Positions 7,678 to 16,137 are shown, numbered from the stretch's first letter. The stretch: DNA of 23,758 bases from an uncultured Propionivibrio sp. (GCA_937923255.1 CALAIL010000078.1:1-23758), one strand, 5' to 3'. Translations and numbers: made by a program. The notes: a model not told the origin generated them from the sequence alone.

Positions 7678-8517
7678 ATGAGTGCGAACATAAGCGCAGC
7701 AATCTCCTGCCCGTCTGCGGGCGCTTCAAATTACGGTACGTTTACCAATGCACGTGAGGCGCGTCTGGCCATTCGCCGCGGTGAATGGGACTCCCATACC
7801 AGCGGCCTGGCGCCCGGTTATGCACAGGGCAATCTAGCGATCCTGCCGGAAGCGCTGGCCACCGATTTTCTGCGTTTTTGCCAGCGCAACTCCAAACCGT
7901 GTCCGCTGCTCGCTGTTTCCGAACCGGGCGATCCGATGCTGCCGACGCTGGGCGAGGATGTCGATATCCGCACCGATATTCCGCGCTACCGTATCTGGAA
8001 GCGCGGCGAACTGGCGGCGGAGGTAAGCGATATCCGCGATTTCTGGCGGGACGATCTGGTCAGCTTTGTTCTGGGCTGCTCCTTTTCTTTTGAACACGCG
8101 TTGATCGAGGGCGGCATTGAACTGCGCCATGTCAGTCAGGGCAAGAATGTCGCCATGTACCGGACGAATATCCAGACCGTGCCGGCCGGTCCATTCCACG
8201 GGCCGATGGTCGTGTCGATGCGGCCGATGACGGCGGCCAACGCCATCCGCGCTGTGCAGATCACCGCGCGGGTGCCTGCCGTGCATGGCGCGCCGGTGCA
8301 TCTGGGCGATCCGGCGCAGATCGGCATTACCGACATCAACCGGCCGGATTTTGGCGATGCGGTTGAAATCCTTCCCGGCGAAATGCCCGTCTTCTGGGCC
8401 TGCGGGGTAACGCCGCAGGCGGTTGTGATGGCCATGGCGCCGGAATTCTGCATCACCCACGCGCCGGGCTACATGCTGATCACCGACGTGCGTAACAGCG
8501 ACCTTTCCCTGGCGTGA
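7678..8517 (+). CDS. YcsI/DUF1445 family protein (putative hydro-lyase; D-glutamate cyclase family)
   Basis: The 279-residue cytosolic protein has the blocks typical of the family: [20 protein letters not shown] (51-70), [10 protein letters not shown] (130-139), [10 protein letters not shown] (158-167), [13 protein letters not shown] (171-183), [12 protein letters not shown] (236-247) and [10 protein letters not shown] (261-270). The ATG at 7678 has an excellent ribosome-binding site (GGAGGAAAG) six bases upstream; an in-frame ATG at 7630 adds 16 residues of repeat-derived sequence and is unlikely. In Bacillus subtilis the homologue ycsI lies in the ycsF-ycsG-ycsI-kipI-kipA cluster, and the mammalian relative DGLUCY converts D-glutamate to 5-oxo-D-proline. 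Placement here before pxpBCA fits that link. The reaction of this bacterial member is inferred, not shown. Confidence 0.9.
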   Translation: MSANISAAISCPSAGASNYGTFTNAREARLAIRRGEWDSHTSGLAPGYAQGNLAILPEALATDFLRFCQRNSKPCPLLAVSEPGDPMLPTLGEDVDIRTDIPRYRIWKRGELAAEVSDIRDFWRDDLVSFVLGCSFSFEHALIEGGIELRHVSQGKNVAMYRTNIQTVPAGPFHGPMVVSMRPMTAANAIRAVQITARVPAVHGAPVHLGDPAQIGITDINRPDFGDAVEILPGEMPVFWACGVTPQAVVMAMAPEFCITHAPGYMLITDVRNSDLSLA

Positions 8518-8532
8518 ATTTAAAGGCGGAGA

Positions 8533-9084
8533 ATGCAAAAGGCTTTAACGTTTGCCCTGGTTTTAATCGTGGGTTTGTTATCTCTGGCTAAATTTAGTGA
8601 AGCTGGCACGGCGCAGATCAATCAAGACGTGCCGTTAAAAACCCTTTTAAAGGATAAAAAAATCACGTCTTTGCGCGCGATAAAAAGCGAGCGAAGGCTC
8701 GAAGTTCTTGGTGGTGACGAAGTTTTAAAAAGCTATAAAATCGCGCTAGGCGCTAATCCCAAAGGGCACAAGCTCCAGGAAGGTGACAAAAAAACGCCCG
8801 AGGGAATTTACACGATTAACGCCAAAAATGCCGCGTCGAGATTTCATAAAAATCTAGGCATATCTTATCCCAACGCGGCAGACCGTGCTCGCGCAAAGGC
8901 GCGTGGCGTAAGCCCTGGCGGCGATATCAAAATACACGGCATCCCAAATCAGTTTTCGTATATGGGCAAGGCGTTTTTGAAATTTGGCGACTGGACGGAT
9001 GGCTGCATAAGCGTTATGGACGACGAGATAGACGAACTATACGAGCTTGTGCCATTAAATACACGCATCGAAATTTTGCCATGA
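8533..9084 (+). CDS. Exported L,D-transpeptidase (YkuD domain), probably horizontally acquired
   Basis: The 183-residue precursor starts with a signal peptide (about 1-24, ending FSEA). Its YkuD domain contains GDKKTPEGIYTI (84-95), the catalytic His in IKIHG (His135) and the nucleophile in WTDGCISV (Cys158). Such enzymes act on peptidoglycan peptides in the periplasm, cross-linking them or attaching or detaching lipoproteins. The gene is out of place: GC is about 45% over 8581-8820 by hand count, against about 67% in a pxpC line. It uses ATA (5 times), TTA (6 times) and CTA (3 times), codons rare in its neighbours. It starts 15 bases after the DUF1445 stop with AGGCGGAG upstream. The codon style recalls Campylobacterota, an inference only. 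I see no transposase or att site. Confidence 0.92.
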   Translation: MQKALTFALVLIVGLLSLAKFSEAGTAQINQDVPLKTLLKDKKITSLRAIKSERRLEVLGGDEVLKSYKIALGANPKGHKLQEGDKKTPEGIYTINAKNAASRFHKNLGISYPNAADRARAKARGVSPGGDIKIHGIPNQFSYMGKAFLKFGDWTDGCISVMDDEIDELYELVPLNTRIEILP

Positions 9085-9238
9085 TTTGTTTCCTGGACGC
9101 GATAAGTTTGCCTGGCAAGACCTATGGGCGCGTATTTTTGCTCGTTATTTTTACTAATTTTTAAGAACATTTAAATGCAAGGCATGCTATTTAATGGCGC
9201 TCCAGGCGAAAGCTTGAATTTTCTGGAATAAAAATCTT

Positions 9239-10000
9239 ATGGATGAATCTGCATCAACACTCAAACTGCTGCCGCTGGGCGATACCGCCTGGACGGTCGA
9301 GTTCGGCAACCATATCGACCCAGCCCTGTACGCACGCGTGCTCGGCCTGCTTGATGCCTTGAAAGACGCGCCGCACGATGGCGTGTTCGCCGGCATTGTC
9401 GATATCGTGCCGACCTTCCGTTCACTAACCGTACATTACGACCCAGCGCGCAGCGAAGGGCCGGCGCTTGGCGAGGCGTTGCTGTCGCTGGCGCAGACAG
9501 CGCAGGCCGTCAGCCGGGAAGGGCGGCATTGGTCGATTCCCGTCTGCTTCGATGCTGATTTTGCGCTTGATCTCGATGATTTGGCGCAGGCGAAGGGGAT
9601 GACGCGCAATGCGGTGATCGATCTGATGACGGCAACGACCTTTCAGGTCTACATGATCGGCTTCATGCCGGGATTCCCCTATATGGGCGGGTTGCCGGCT
9701 GCGCTCGAAATGCCGCGCCTGTCCTCGCCGCGCAAGGCGTTGCCGGCGCGCTCGCTGGCGATTGCCGGTGCCATGTGCGCGGTCTATCCGTGGGAAAGCC
9801 CCGGCGGCTGGCGGCTGCTGGGTAGAACGCCGATCCCGATGTTCTCGGCGCGCGAGGAAAGCGCACCGTCCCTCTTGGCGGCGGGTGATCGCGTTAATTG
9901 GCGTGCCGTCGACCGCGCCGAGTTTGAGCGGCTGGAAGCGGCGGCGCTACGCGGCGAGTTTGTGCGCGAAAGCCTGTTGATCGAGGAGGCGCGGCGATGA
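9239..10000 (+). CDS. pxpB: 5-oxoprolinase subunit PxpB (KipI family)
   Basis: The 253-residue protein carries the carboxyltransferase-domain signatures of the family: LLPLGDTAWTVEFG (10-23), the central MIGFMPGFPYMGGLP (139-153) and IAGAMCAVYPWESPGGWRLL (175-194). PxpA, PxpB and PxpC together form the prokaryotic ATP-dependent 5-oxoprolinase that opens 5-oxo-L-proline to L-glutamate; the B. subtilis homologue was first described as the sporulation kinase inhibitor KipI. The start has a poor ribosome-binding site and is preceded by AT-rich DNA (9085-9238) that seems to have come with the transpeptidase gene, so the original upstream sequence may have been lost. The stop overlaps the pxpC start by four bases (ATGA). 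Confidence 0.95.
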   Translation: MDESASTLKLLPLGDTAWTVEFGNHIDPALYARVLGLLDALKDAPHDGVFAGIVDIVPTFRSLTVHYDPARSEGPALGEALLSLAQTAQAVSREGRHWSIPVCFDADFALDLDDLAQAKGMTRNAVIDLMTATTFQVYMIGFMPGFPYMGGLPAALEMPRLSSPRKALPARSLAIAGAMCAVYPWESPGGWRLLGRTPIPMFSAREESAPSLLAAGDRVNWRAVDRAEFERLEAAALRGEFVRESLLIEEARR

Positions 10001-10995
10001 GCGAGGATTTTATGGACGGACTGATCGAAGTAGTTGACGCTGGCATCGCCAACAGCATTCAGGATTTGGGGCGGCTGGGTTTTCGCCACATGGGCATCGC
10101 CGTTTCCGGTTGCCTCGATCCCATGCTCGCGCGCTGCGCCAATGCACTGGCAGGGAATCCGGCACAGGCTGCTTGTATCGAGGTGCGCGCTGCCGGGCCA
10201 AAACTGGCCGTCCGGCGCGGGCCGGTACGCTTTGCGTTGAGCGGTGATTTGAGTGCGACATTGGTGCGCGTCGATGGTGATACGTTTGAAATTCCCGCCT
10301 GGCAAAGCGTCACGCTGGAAGCGGGGGACGAGTTGCATGTGGGTTTTCTGCCCGGCGGCGTGGCCTATGTTGCCGTATCCGGCGGCTTTGCCACACCCGT
10401 GCAGCTGGGCAGCCGTTCGACCTATCAGCGCGCCGAAATCGGTGTGCCGCTGACGCTGGATGCACAGATTCCCTGCGCTGTCTTGTCGCCGGAAGAATGC
10501 GGCGGGGTCGGCGAAGAGGGCGGCTATTTTGTGGCTTCGCCCTGGGCACACGCCGAAGGCCCCATTCGCATCATCCTCGGCCCGCAGGATGACCATTTCA
10601 CGGCGGCATCAATTGCGGATCTGCTTGACGGCGAATATCGGGCGACGACACAGAGTGACCGTATGGGCATGCGTCTGGAAGGGAAGGCGCTGGTGCATCG
10701 TGAGCCAGCGCTGGCCGATATCGTTTCCGATGGCGTTGTGCCCGGCGTGATTCAGGTGCCGGGTAATGGTCAGCCGATTATCCTGCTGGCTGATTGCCAG
10801 ACGGTCGGTGGTTATCCAAAAATCGCCACGGTAATTTCCGCCGATCTGCCGCGTCTGGCGCAGGTTCGGCCGGGGCAGGCGTTGCGTTTTGCCGCAGTGG
10901 ATGCTGTTCAGGCCGCCCAGGCGCGCGCCGCGCAGGAAGCGCAGTGGCAGATGTGGGCGGCGACCATCGAGATGGTGAGCGGACCGGGCTGCTGA
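9997..10995 (+). CDS. pxpC: 5-oxoprolinase subunit PxpC (KipA family, biotin-dependent carboxyltransferase-like)
   Basis: The 332-residue protein shows the family blocks: VVDAGIANSIQDLGRLGFRH (12-31), FLPGGVAYVAVSGGFATP, LGSRSTYQRAEIG, IILGPQDDHF and the C-terminal ILLADCQTVGGYPKIATVI. It pairs with PxpB, and the complex works with PxpA to hydrolyse 5-oxoproline. In many genomes pxpB and pxpC are fused or, as here, translationally coupled: the ATG sits in the ATGA overlap with the pxpB stop, downstream of GGAGG in the pxpB coding end. An internal ATG at 10012 is a possible alternative start. Nothing in length or motifs suggests loss of function. Confidence 0.95.
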   Translation: MSEDFMDGLIEVVDAGIANSIQDLGRLGFRHMGIAVSGCLDPMLARCANALAGNPAQAACIEVRAAGPKLAVRRGPVRFALSGDLSATLVRVDGDTFEIPAWQSVTLEAGDELHVGFLPGGVAYVAVSGGFATPVQLGSRSTYQRAEIGVPLTLDAQIPCAVLSPEECGGVGEEGGYFVASPWAHAEGPIRIILGPQDDHFTAASIADLLDGEYRATTQSDRMGMRLEGKALVHREPALADIVSDGVVPGVIQVPGNGQPIILLADCQTVGGYPKIATVISADLPRLAQVRPGQALRFAAVDAVQAAQARAAQEAQWQMWAATIEMVSGPGC

Positions 10996-11038
10996 ATCGA
11001 ACACTGCATTCCTTGAGAAAATCAGTCAGGAGAAGAAC

Positions 11039-11824
11039 ATGACCCAAAATACGACGAAAAAACTCAACCTGAATTCTGACCTGGGCGAAAGCTTTGGTGC
11101 CTGGGTTATGGCCGGCGACGCCGCCATGCTCGGCATTGTCAATTCGGCGAACGTAGCCTGTGGTTACCATGCCGGCGATCCGCTGGTGATGACTCAGACC
11201 GTCGAGCGTGCCAAGAAGAATGGCGTCAGTATCGGCGCGCATCCTTCATTCCCGGATTTACAGGGCTTTGGCCGACGGCGAATGGATATTCCGGGACTCG
11301 AACTTGAGGCCATGCTCATCTACCAGATCGGTGCGCTGGATGCCTGCGCGCGCGCCCAAGGCAGCAAGGTGACGCACGTCAAGCCGCATGGTGCGCTGAG
11401 CAACATCGCCAGCGCCGACCGCAAGGTGGCCGATGCGGTGGCGCGTGCGGTGCATCGTCTCGACTCCTCGCTGATCCTGCTGGCGCCGGCCGCTTCGCAG
11501 ATGGCGCTGGCCGGCAAAGAAATCGGCCTCAAGATCGTCGAAGAAATTTTTGCCGATCGCGCCTATCTCGATGACGGCAATCTGGTGCCGCGCAGCCAGC
11601 CAGGCGCGATGATCCACGGAGCGGAAGCTAGCCTCGCCCATGTGCTACGCATGGTTGAGGAAAGCGCGCTGATTTCGATCAACGGCAAGCGTATTCCGGT
11701 CAATCCGCAGAGCATCTGCGTGCATGGCGACAACGCTGAAGCTGTAACGGTTGCCCAGGCGATCCGCGATGGGCTGACGAAAGCAGGCTATACGCTCGTC
11801 ACGATCCCTGAACTGGCGGCTTGA
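11039..11824 (+). CDS. pxpA: 5-oxoprolinase subunit PxpA (LamB/YcsF family)
   Basis: The 261-residue protein has the full set of YcsF signatures: LNLNSDLGESFGAW (9-22), the metal-site block NSANVACGYHAGDP (35-48), IGAHPSFPDLQGFGRR (65-80), THVKPHGAL (112-120) and EEIFADRAYLDDGNLVPR. It supplies the polysaccharide-deacetylase-like subunit of the PxpABC 5-oxoprolinase. A strong Shine-Dalgarno (AGGAG) precedes the ATG, and the gap from pxpC is 43 bases. It is the last gene of the plus-strand cluster; an intrinsic terminator follows about 90 bases on. The order B-C-A is common in proteobacteria, while Bacillus has A first. Confidence 0.97.
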   Translation: MTQNTTKKLNLNSDLGESFGAWVMAGDAAMLGIVNSANVACGYHAGDPLVMTQTVERAKKNGVSIGAHPSFPDLQGFGRRRMDIPGLELEAMLIYQIGALDACARAQGSKVTHVKPHGALSNIASADRKVADAVARAVHRLDSSLILLAPAASQMALAGKEIGLKIVEEIFADRAYLDDGNLVPRSQPGAMIHGAEASLAHVLRMVEESALISINGKRIPVNPQSICVHGDNAEAVTVAQAIRDGLTKAGYTLVTIPELAA

Positions 11825-11892
11825 TGCGGTTTTTGGGCGATTATGGGTGCCTGAATTCGTCGGGCATGAGTTGATGCGCTGCTTTTGTCCGC

Positions 11893-11909
11893 CGGGATTG
11901 CGCATCCCG
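11893..11909. other. Small hairpin before the pxpA terminator
   Basis: A 6-bp inverted repeat, CGGGAT (11893-11898) and ATCCCG (11904-11909), has a 5-nt loop. It stands directly before the main terminator and may assist it. Confidence 0.4.
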
Positions 11910-11911
11910 CC

Positions 11912-11947
11912 AAAAACGCCGGTACCGTTCCGGCGTTTTTATTTTTT
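11912..11947 (+). terminator. Rho-independent terminator of the pxp operon
   Basis: The 11-bp stem AAAAACGCCGG (11912-11922) and CCGGCGTTTTT (11930-11940) encloses a 7-nt loop and runs into ATTTTTTT. It is about 90 bases after the pxpA stop, in the right place to end the TRAP-pxp transcript. The A-rich left arm means it could also work for transcripts coming from the other side. Confidence 0.9.
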
Positions 11948-12059
11948 TGTCTTACGTAAAACCCGGAACCATTTGGTGTTTGTACCACGGTCTGTTGTTG
12001 TATTTATATGTGCCGTATTTCCCCTGGTTAATCGTGTTGCGGTTTTTTCAGGCGGGGTT

Positions 12060-12359
12060 TATTCGCCAGTGATGGCTGTAAAAAAGCCATAAGGCGTTTT
12101 GTCGGTCGATTGCTGCGGACAGGACGGCAAGCAATGCCTGACATTATTTTGCCGGCAGGGCAAGAAGGCCGATGCGAGATCGGAATACCAGGTAACGATT
12201 GTTTTTCAGTCGCGCTCGCGATGCGTGTGTGTATGGGCGTCGACGTCCTCCTAGTCGGCGCAAAATATGGGGAACGAGGCCCGGGCGGCCAAATGGGTTG
12301 AAAACCTATGGCCATGAAAAAACTGCAAACGACGGTTCGGGTCACTTTGCAGTTTTTTT
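12060..12359 (+). ncRNA. Candidate structured small RNA locus (speculative)
   Basis: This part of a 594-base gene-free gap holds successive hairpins: ATGGCT/AGCCAT (12072-12077, 12085-12090), ATTGCT/AGCAAT (12109-12114, 12130-12135), CCGAT/ATCGG (12169-12173, 12179-12183), and an 8-bp stem GCGTCGAC/GTCGGCGC (12237-12244, 12254-12261, one G-T pair) whose 9-nt loop displays CCTCC, complementary to Shine-Dalgarno sequences. A strong terminator closes it. No promoter is obvious, and short open frames here (for example 12110-12301) do not look like proteins. It may instead be only untranslated DNA between converging operons. Confidence 0.25.
12317..12359. terminator. Bidirectional intrinsic terminator between pxpA and fabB
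   Basis: A 13-bp perfect inverted repeat, AAAAAACTGCAAA (12317-12329) with TTTGCAGTTTTTT (12346-12358), has a 16-nt loop. A-runs on one side and T-runs on the other make it competent on both strands. On the minus strand it lies about 60 bases beyond the fabB stop, so it most likely terminates fabAB; on the plus strand it would end anything transcribed across the preceding gap. Confidence 0.9.
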
Positions 12360-12418
12360 CATCTGGTTTTTTGGGGTGTGAGTCTGAATTGGGCGATCTT
12401 TACAAGCCACGGGGACGG

Positions 12419-13630
12419 TTAGACGCGGCTGAAGATCAATGTGGCGTTGGTGCCGCCGAAGCCGAAGCTGTTGCTCATGACCGCCTGCAAGCGTTTCTTC
12501 AGGTTTTCCCGAACGATTGGCAGCCCCTGGGCGCCTTCATCGAGAGTGAAGATATTGGCCGAAGCGGTCACGAAATCGTTGAGTAGCATCAACAGCGAGT
12601 AAATGGCCTCATTCGAGCCGGCTGCACCAAGTGCATGACCGGAGAGCGATTTGGTCGAGCTGATCAGCGGAATGTCCTGTCCGACGAAAGTCGTTTTGAT
12701 AGCTTCCAGCTCCTTGGTGTCGCCCACCGGCGTTGAGGTGCCGTGCGCGTTGATGTAGTCGATGCCACCCTTATGGGTCGCCATCGCCATCTGCATGCAA
12801 CGCACCGCGCCTTCCCCGGAAGGCTGCACCATATCGTAGCCGTCAGACGTCGCGCCGTAACCGGTCAATTCGGCGAGAATTTCTGCCCCGCGTGCCTTGG
12901 CGTGTTCGTATTCTTCCAGCACCAGGACGCTGCCGCCGCCGGAAATGACAAAGCCGTCGCGATTGGCGTCGTAAGCGCGTGAGGCGACTTCCGGCGTGTC
13001 GTTATACTGGCTGGAAAGGGCGCCCATGGCATCGAATTGGCAACTCATCGACCAGTGAACCTCTTCACCGCCGCCGGCAAAAACGATGTCCTGCTTGCCG
13101 AACTGGATCAGTTCAGCGGCATGGCCGATGCAGTGGGCGCTGGTCGAGCAGGCCGAACTGAGCGAGTAATTGACGCCTTTGATGCCGAACGGGGTCGCCA
13201 GGCAGGCGGAAGTCGTCGAAGCCATCGTTTTGGTGACGGCGTAAGGGCCGACGCGCCTGACGCCGCTGTTGCGCAGAACATCGGCGACTTCAACCTGCGC
13301 TGAGGACGTGGCGCCGCCGGAGCCTATGATGATGCCGGTGCGCGGGTGCGACACCTGCGCTTTGTCCAGCCTGGATAGAGCGATGGCTTCCTGCATGGCG
13401 ATGTGACAATAGGCGGCCGCATTACCCATGAAGCGTAATTCCTTGCGGTCGATATGCGCCTTGGGGTCGATGCTGATCGGGCCTTCCACCTGCGAGCGCA
13501 GCCCCATTTCCTGGTAGGTGGGGGAAAATTTGATGCCCGATTTCAATGCTTGCAGAGAAGCGAGGACTTCCTTGAGGTTATTGCCCAGGCTGGACACAAT
13601 GCCCATGCCGGTCACAACGACACGTCTCAT
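12419..13630 (-). CDS. fabB: 3-oxoacyl-[acyl-carrier-protein] synthase I (FabB)
   Basis: The 403-residue condensing enzyme starts with [17 protein letters not shown] and has the Cys-His-His triad: Cys161 in [12 protein letters not shown], His296 in [12 protein letters not shown] and His332 in [12 protein letters not shown]. The C-terminal [14 protein letters not shown] is typical. It elongates acyl-ACP in the cytosol; the FabB type is the one needed to extend cis-unsaturated intermediates made by FabA. Length (E. coli 406), the residues around the active-site Cys and the location after fabA favour FabB over FabF. A clear AGGAG lies before the ATG. The 152-base gap after fabA contains a probable separate promoter. 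Confidence 0.95.
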   Translation of the reverse strand: MRRVVVTGMGIVSSLGNNLKEVLASLQALKSGIKFSPTYQEMGLRSQVEGPISIDPKAHIDRKELRFMGNAAAYCHIAMQEAIALSRLDKAQVSHPRTGIIIGSGGATSSAQVEVADVLRNSGVRRVGPYAVTKTMASTTSACLATPFGIKGVNYSLSSACSTSAHCIGHAAELIQFGKQDIVFAGGGEEVHWSMSCQFDAMGALSSQYNDTPEVASRAYDANRDGFVISGGGSVLVLEEYEHAKARGAEILAELTGYGATSDGYDMVQPSGEGAVRCMQMAMATHKGGIDYINAHGTSTPVGDTKELEAIKTTFVGQDIPLISSTKSLSGHALGAAGSNEAIYSLLMLLNDFVTASANIFTLDEGAQGLPIVRENLKKRLQAVMSNSFGFGGTNATLIFSRV

Positions 13631-13678
13631 GAATTTCTCCTGTCGCTAGGATGCGAGAATAGGGTAAATATGGTTTTG

Positions 13679-13707
13679 ATTATAAAAAATAATTCCGGCT
13701 CAGTGAA
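13679..13707 (-). promoter_or_regulatory. Probable sigma-70 promoter of fabB inside the fabA-fabB gap
   Basis: On the minus strand there is a perfect -10 box TATAAT (13684-13679) and a four-of-six -35 box TTCACT (13707-13702) at the ideal 17-base spacing. It would start transcription about 40 bases before the fabB ATG. It suggests that fabB can be expressed apart from fabA. No operator is recognised. Confidence 0.5.
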
Positions 13708-13782
13708 TCGTGCGCTGCAATTCGTTCCGGCAAGCGTGCAAACCATTTTTGGAATTTATACAGCCTCAGGATTAAACGCTGC

Positions 13783-14307
13783 TTAAAATGAGTCGGTGCT
13801 GGTAAACAGCCCAACCTTGAGATCCGCACCGTGATAGATTTCCCTGCCATCTACGCTCATCGTCGCATCAGCGATCCCCAGCACCATCTGGCGCATGATG
13901 GTTCGCTTGATGTGGATGTGGTAAGTGACTTTCTTATGTTTGGGCAGAACCTGGCCGGTGAACTTGACCTCGCCGCAACCCAGCGCACGGCCGCGCCCCA
14001 GGCCGCCGCTCCAGCCAAGGTAAAAACCGATCAGCTGCCACATGGCATCCAGACCGAGACAGCCGGGCATGACCGGATCGCCCTCAAAATGGCAGGCAAA
14101 AAACCACAGGTTAGGGTCGATGTCCAGCTCGGCGATGATTTCTCCCTTGCCGTATTTCCCGCCGTGGTCATTGATTTCCAGAATGCGGTCGAGCATCAGC
14201 ATATTGGGCAGCGGCAATTGCGCATTGCCGGGGCCGAACATTTCGGTACGCGCGCAGGCCAGTAAATCTTCTTTGCTGTACTGATTCTTGCGGGCGGCAG
14301 CGGTCAT
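13783..14307 (-). CDS. fabA: 3-hydroxydecanoyl-ACP dehydratase/isomerase (FabA)
   Basis: The 174-residue hot-dog-fold enzyme has the FabA signature [20 protein letters not shown] (68-87), with catalytic His73 and Asp87 corresponding to His70/Asp84 of E. coli, followed by [12 protein letters not shown]. The C-terminal [14 protein letters not shown] is also typical. It dehydrates 3-hydroxydecanoyl-ACP and isomerises the trans-2 product to cis-3, the anaerobic route to unsaturated fatty acids, and FabB uses that product. The ATG has a strong AAGGAG upstream. Length and motifs are normal; FabZ is ruled out by size and by the isomerase-type sequence. Confidence 0.97.
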   Translation of the reverse strand: MTAAARKNQYSKEDLLACARTEMFGPGNAQLPLPNMLMLDRILEINDHGGKYGKGEIIAELDIDPNLWFFACHFEGDPVMPGCLGLDAMWQLIGFYLGWSGGLGRGRALGCGEVKFTGQVLPKHKKVTYHIHIKRTIMRQMVLGIADATMSVDGREIYHGADLKVGLFTSTDSF

Positions 14308-14685
14308 ATTCTTTCTCCTTGTCTGTTATCTTTTGTTTGGCTTTCGGCAACGTGCCGGCCGCGTCATGCGTCAGGCAGCGTACCCGGGCGCACGGCAGCC
14401 GGTCCCTTCGATCGTCCAGCCCGGTATTGTGCAACGCGATATTAACGGAATCCGGCCTATCCCGCCATGCCGGACCGTTGGAAACGCTGTGCCAAATCCA
14501 TACTGAACCCTGCCGAGCAGGCCGGCATTGAACTTACCCTACGGGCGTGTCGAAAAGTGATTGCAAATTATTCCGTCTGCCGCCGGTGCCGGTGTGAGTT
14601 TGTTATATTGCAGTTGCCGGAATTCGTGGCCGCCGCGATAGGCCGGGCGGCCGGTAGTCCGATATCTGATTGAGGAATCTCGTGC
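14308..14685. other. Divergent intergenic region between fabA and mdtA
   Basis: These 378 bases should contain the promoters of fabA and mdtA. On the minus strand GATAAC (14330-14325) is a possible fabA -10 box without a good -35. On the plus strand TATATT (14604-14609) could serve mdtA, again without a good -35. I find no clear operator, no regulator gene such as fabR or baeSR, and no convincing coding sequence. Confidence 0.5.
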
Positions 14686-16137
14686 ATGCGCAAGAAAGTA
14701 TTCTGGATAGGCATTGCCTGTGCATTGGCACTGGCGGTAGCCTGGTTCTGGCCTGGAAGTGGGCGTGGTGATGGCGAGGGCGGTAATGCGCGCCCAGGGC
14801 GCGGTCGGCACGGCGCGGCCGAGGCGCCGCCTGCCGTCACAGTGGCGACGGCGCGGCGCGGCGATATCGATGTCGTGCTCAGTGCGCTGGGCACAGTGAC
14901 GGCCCGCAATACGACGGTTGTCAAGGCGCGCGTTTCCGGGCAGCTGCAACGTATCGCTTTTCAGGAAGGACAGCGCGTCAAGGCGGGCGATCTGCTGGCC
15001 GAGATTGACCCGCGTCCCTTCCAGGCGCAACTCGACCAGGCCGCCGGGCAATTGGCGCGCGATCGGGCGCTGCTTGCTAATGCCAAAATTGACCTGGCCC
15101 GCTACCGTGACCTGCTGGCCAAGAATTCGATTGCCAGGCAACAGGTCGATACGCAGGCGGCGCTGGTCAAGCAGTACGAAGGCGCCGTGCAGACCGATCA
15201 AGGCAGCGCCGAAAATGCGCGCCTGCAACTCTCCTTCACGCGCATTACCGCGCCGATCGACGGCCGCCTGGGCTTGCGCCGGGTTGATGCCGGCAATATG
15301 GTCAGCGCTAGTGACGCCGACGGGATCGTCACGATCACGCAGACGCAGCCTATCGCCGTCGTTTTTTCAGTGCCTGCCGGTCATCTGAGCGCAGTGCTTC
15401 AGGGAATGCGGGAACACGAAGCGCTGCCGGTCGAAGCCTGGGATCAGGACAATAAAAACCGCCTGGCCGCTGGCAAACTGCTGTCGGTCGATAACCAGAT
15501 CGATACAGCGACCGGCACGGTCAGGCTCAAGGCAGAATTTACCAATGCCGACGAGGCGTTATTTCCCAACCAGTTCGTCAATATCCGGCTGAATGTTTCC
15601 ACGCGCCGCGACGTCGTGCTGATTCCCGCCGCGGCCGTGTTGCAAGGACAGCAGGGGGATTTTGCCTATATCGTCGATGCGGCGGATAAAACGGTGTCTG
15701 TCCGCCGGCTGAAAATCGGCGTCAGGACGAACGAAACGGTTTCGGTCGATGAAGGACTGACGGCGGGAGAGACGGTTGTCGTCGAAGGCGTCGACAGGCT
15801 GCGCGACGGCGCGAAAATCACGCTGATTGCTGCGCATGCGGCTTCTGGCGCCGACCGACCAAGCGAATCCGCGGCCACACCGGCAACGCACGCAACCCGG
15901 AAAAAGGGCCGGCCTTCCGCAGATGCCCCCGAGAGCGCCAAGAATGCCACACAAAACACATCGGGGAATCCCCCGAAAAATGCCGCGGAAAACGCCCCGG
16001 CCACGGCGGCGGGAAATTCCCCTGACAGCGTGCCGAAGCGTACGTCCGGTGCGGCGGCTGTGCCGGGAAGGCCGGATCGGCCCGGTGGTCTGGAGCGCGC
16101 CCGCTCAGGCGGCAGCGCCGCCGGCAGTCGTGAATGA
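14686..16137 (+). CDS. mdtA: RND efflux periplasmic adaptor (MdtA type)
   Basis: The 483-residue membrane-fusion protein has one N-terminal membrane anchor (about 5-23). It then shows the lipoyl/barrel-sandwich half-motif VSGQLQRIAFQEGQRVKAGD (83-102), a coiled-coil hairpin (about 110-180), the second lipoyl half LSFTRITAPIDGRLGL (182-197) and the beta-barrel and membrane-proximal domains to about 383. It links the MdtBC inner-membrane pump to an outer-membrane channel. The last 100 residues (384-483) are a low-complexity Ala/Pro/Ser/Asn/Lys tail, much longer than that of E. coli MdtA (about 415 residues in all), probably disordered. GAGGAAT lies nine bases before the ATG. mdtB follows after 70 bases. 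Confidence 0.95.
   Translation: MRKKVFWIGIACALALAVAWFWPGSGRGDGEGGNARPGRGRHGAAEAPPAVTVATARRGDIDVVLSALGTVTARNTTVVKARVSGQLQRIAFQEGQRVKAGDLLAEIDPRPFQAQLDQAAGQLARDRALLANAKIDLARYRDLLAKNSIARQQVDTQAALVKQYEGAVQTDQGSAENARLQLSFTRITAPIDGRLGLRRVDAGNMVSASDADGIVTITQTQPIAVVFSVPAGHLSAVLQGMREHEALPVEAWDQDNKNRLAAGKLLSVDNQIDTATGTVRLKAEFTNADEALFPNQFVNIRLNVSTRRDVVLIPAAAVLQGQQGDFAYIVDAADKTVSVRRLKIGVRTNETVSVDEGLTAGETVVVEGVDRLRDGAKITLIAAHAASGADRPSESAATPATHATRKKGRPSADAPESAKNATQNTSGNPPKNAAENAPATAAGNSPDSVPKRTSGAAAVPGRPDRPGGLERARSGGSAAGSRE

Noticed and set aside
7148..7681. 177-codon plus-strand frame between dctM and the DUF1445 gene
   Set aside because: It is read through the 20-bp hairpin array, whose period shifts the frame with each unit, and it has no ribosome-binding site or protein-like composition.
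12028..12345. 105-codon minus-strand frame downstream of fabB
   Set aside because: It runs through the stem of a strong terminator and through several hairpins, and has no recognisable domain or ribosome-binding site.
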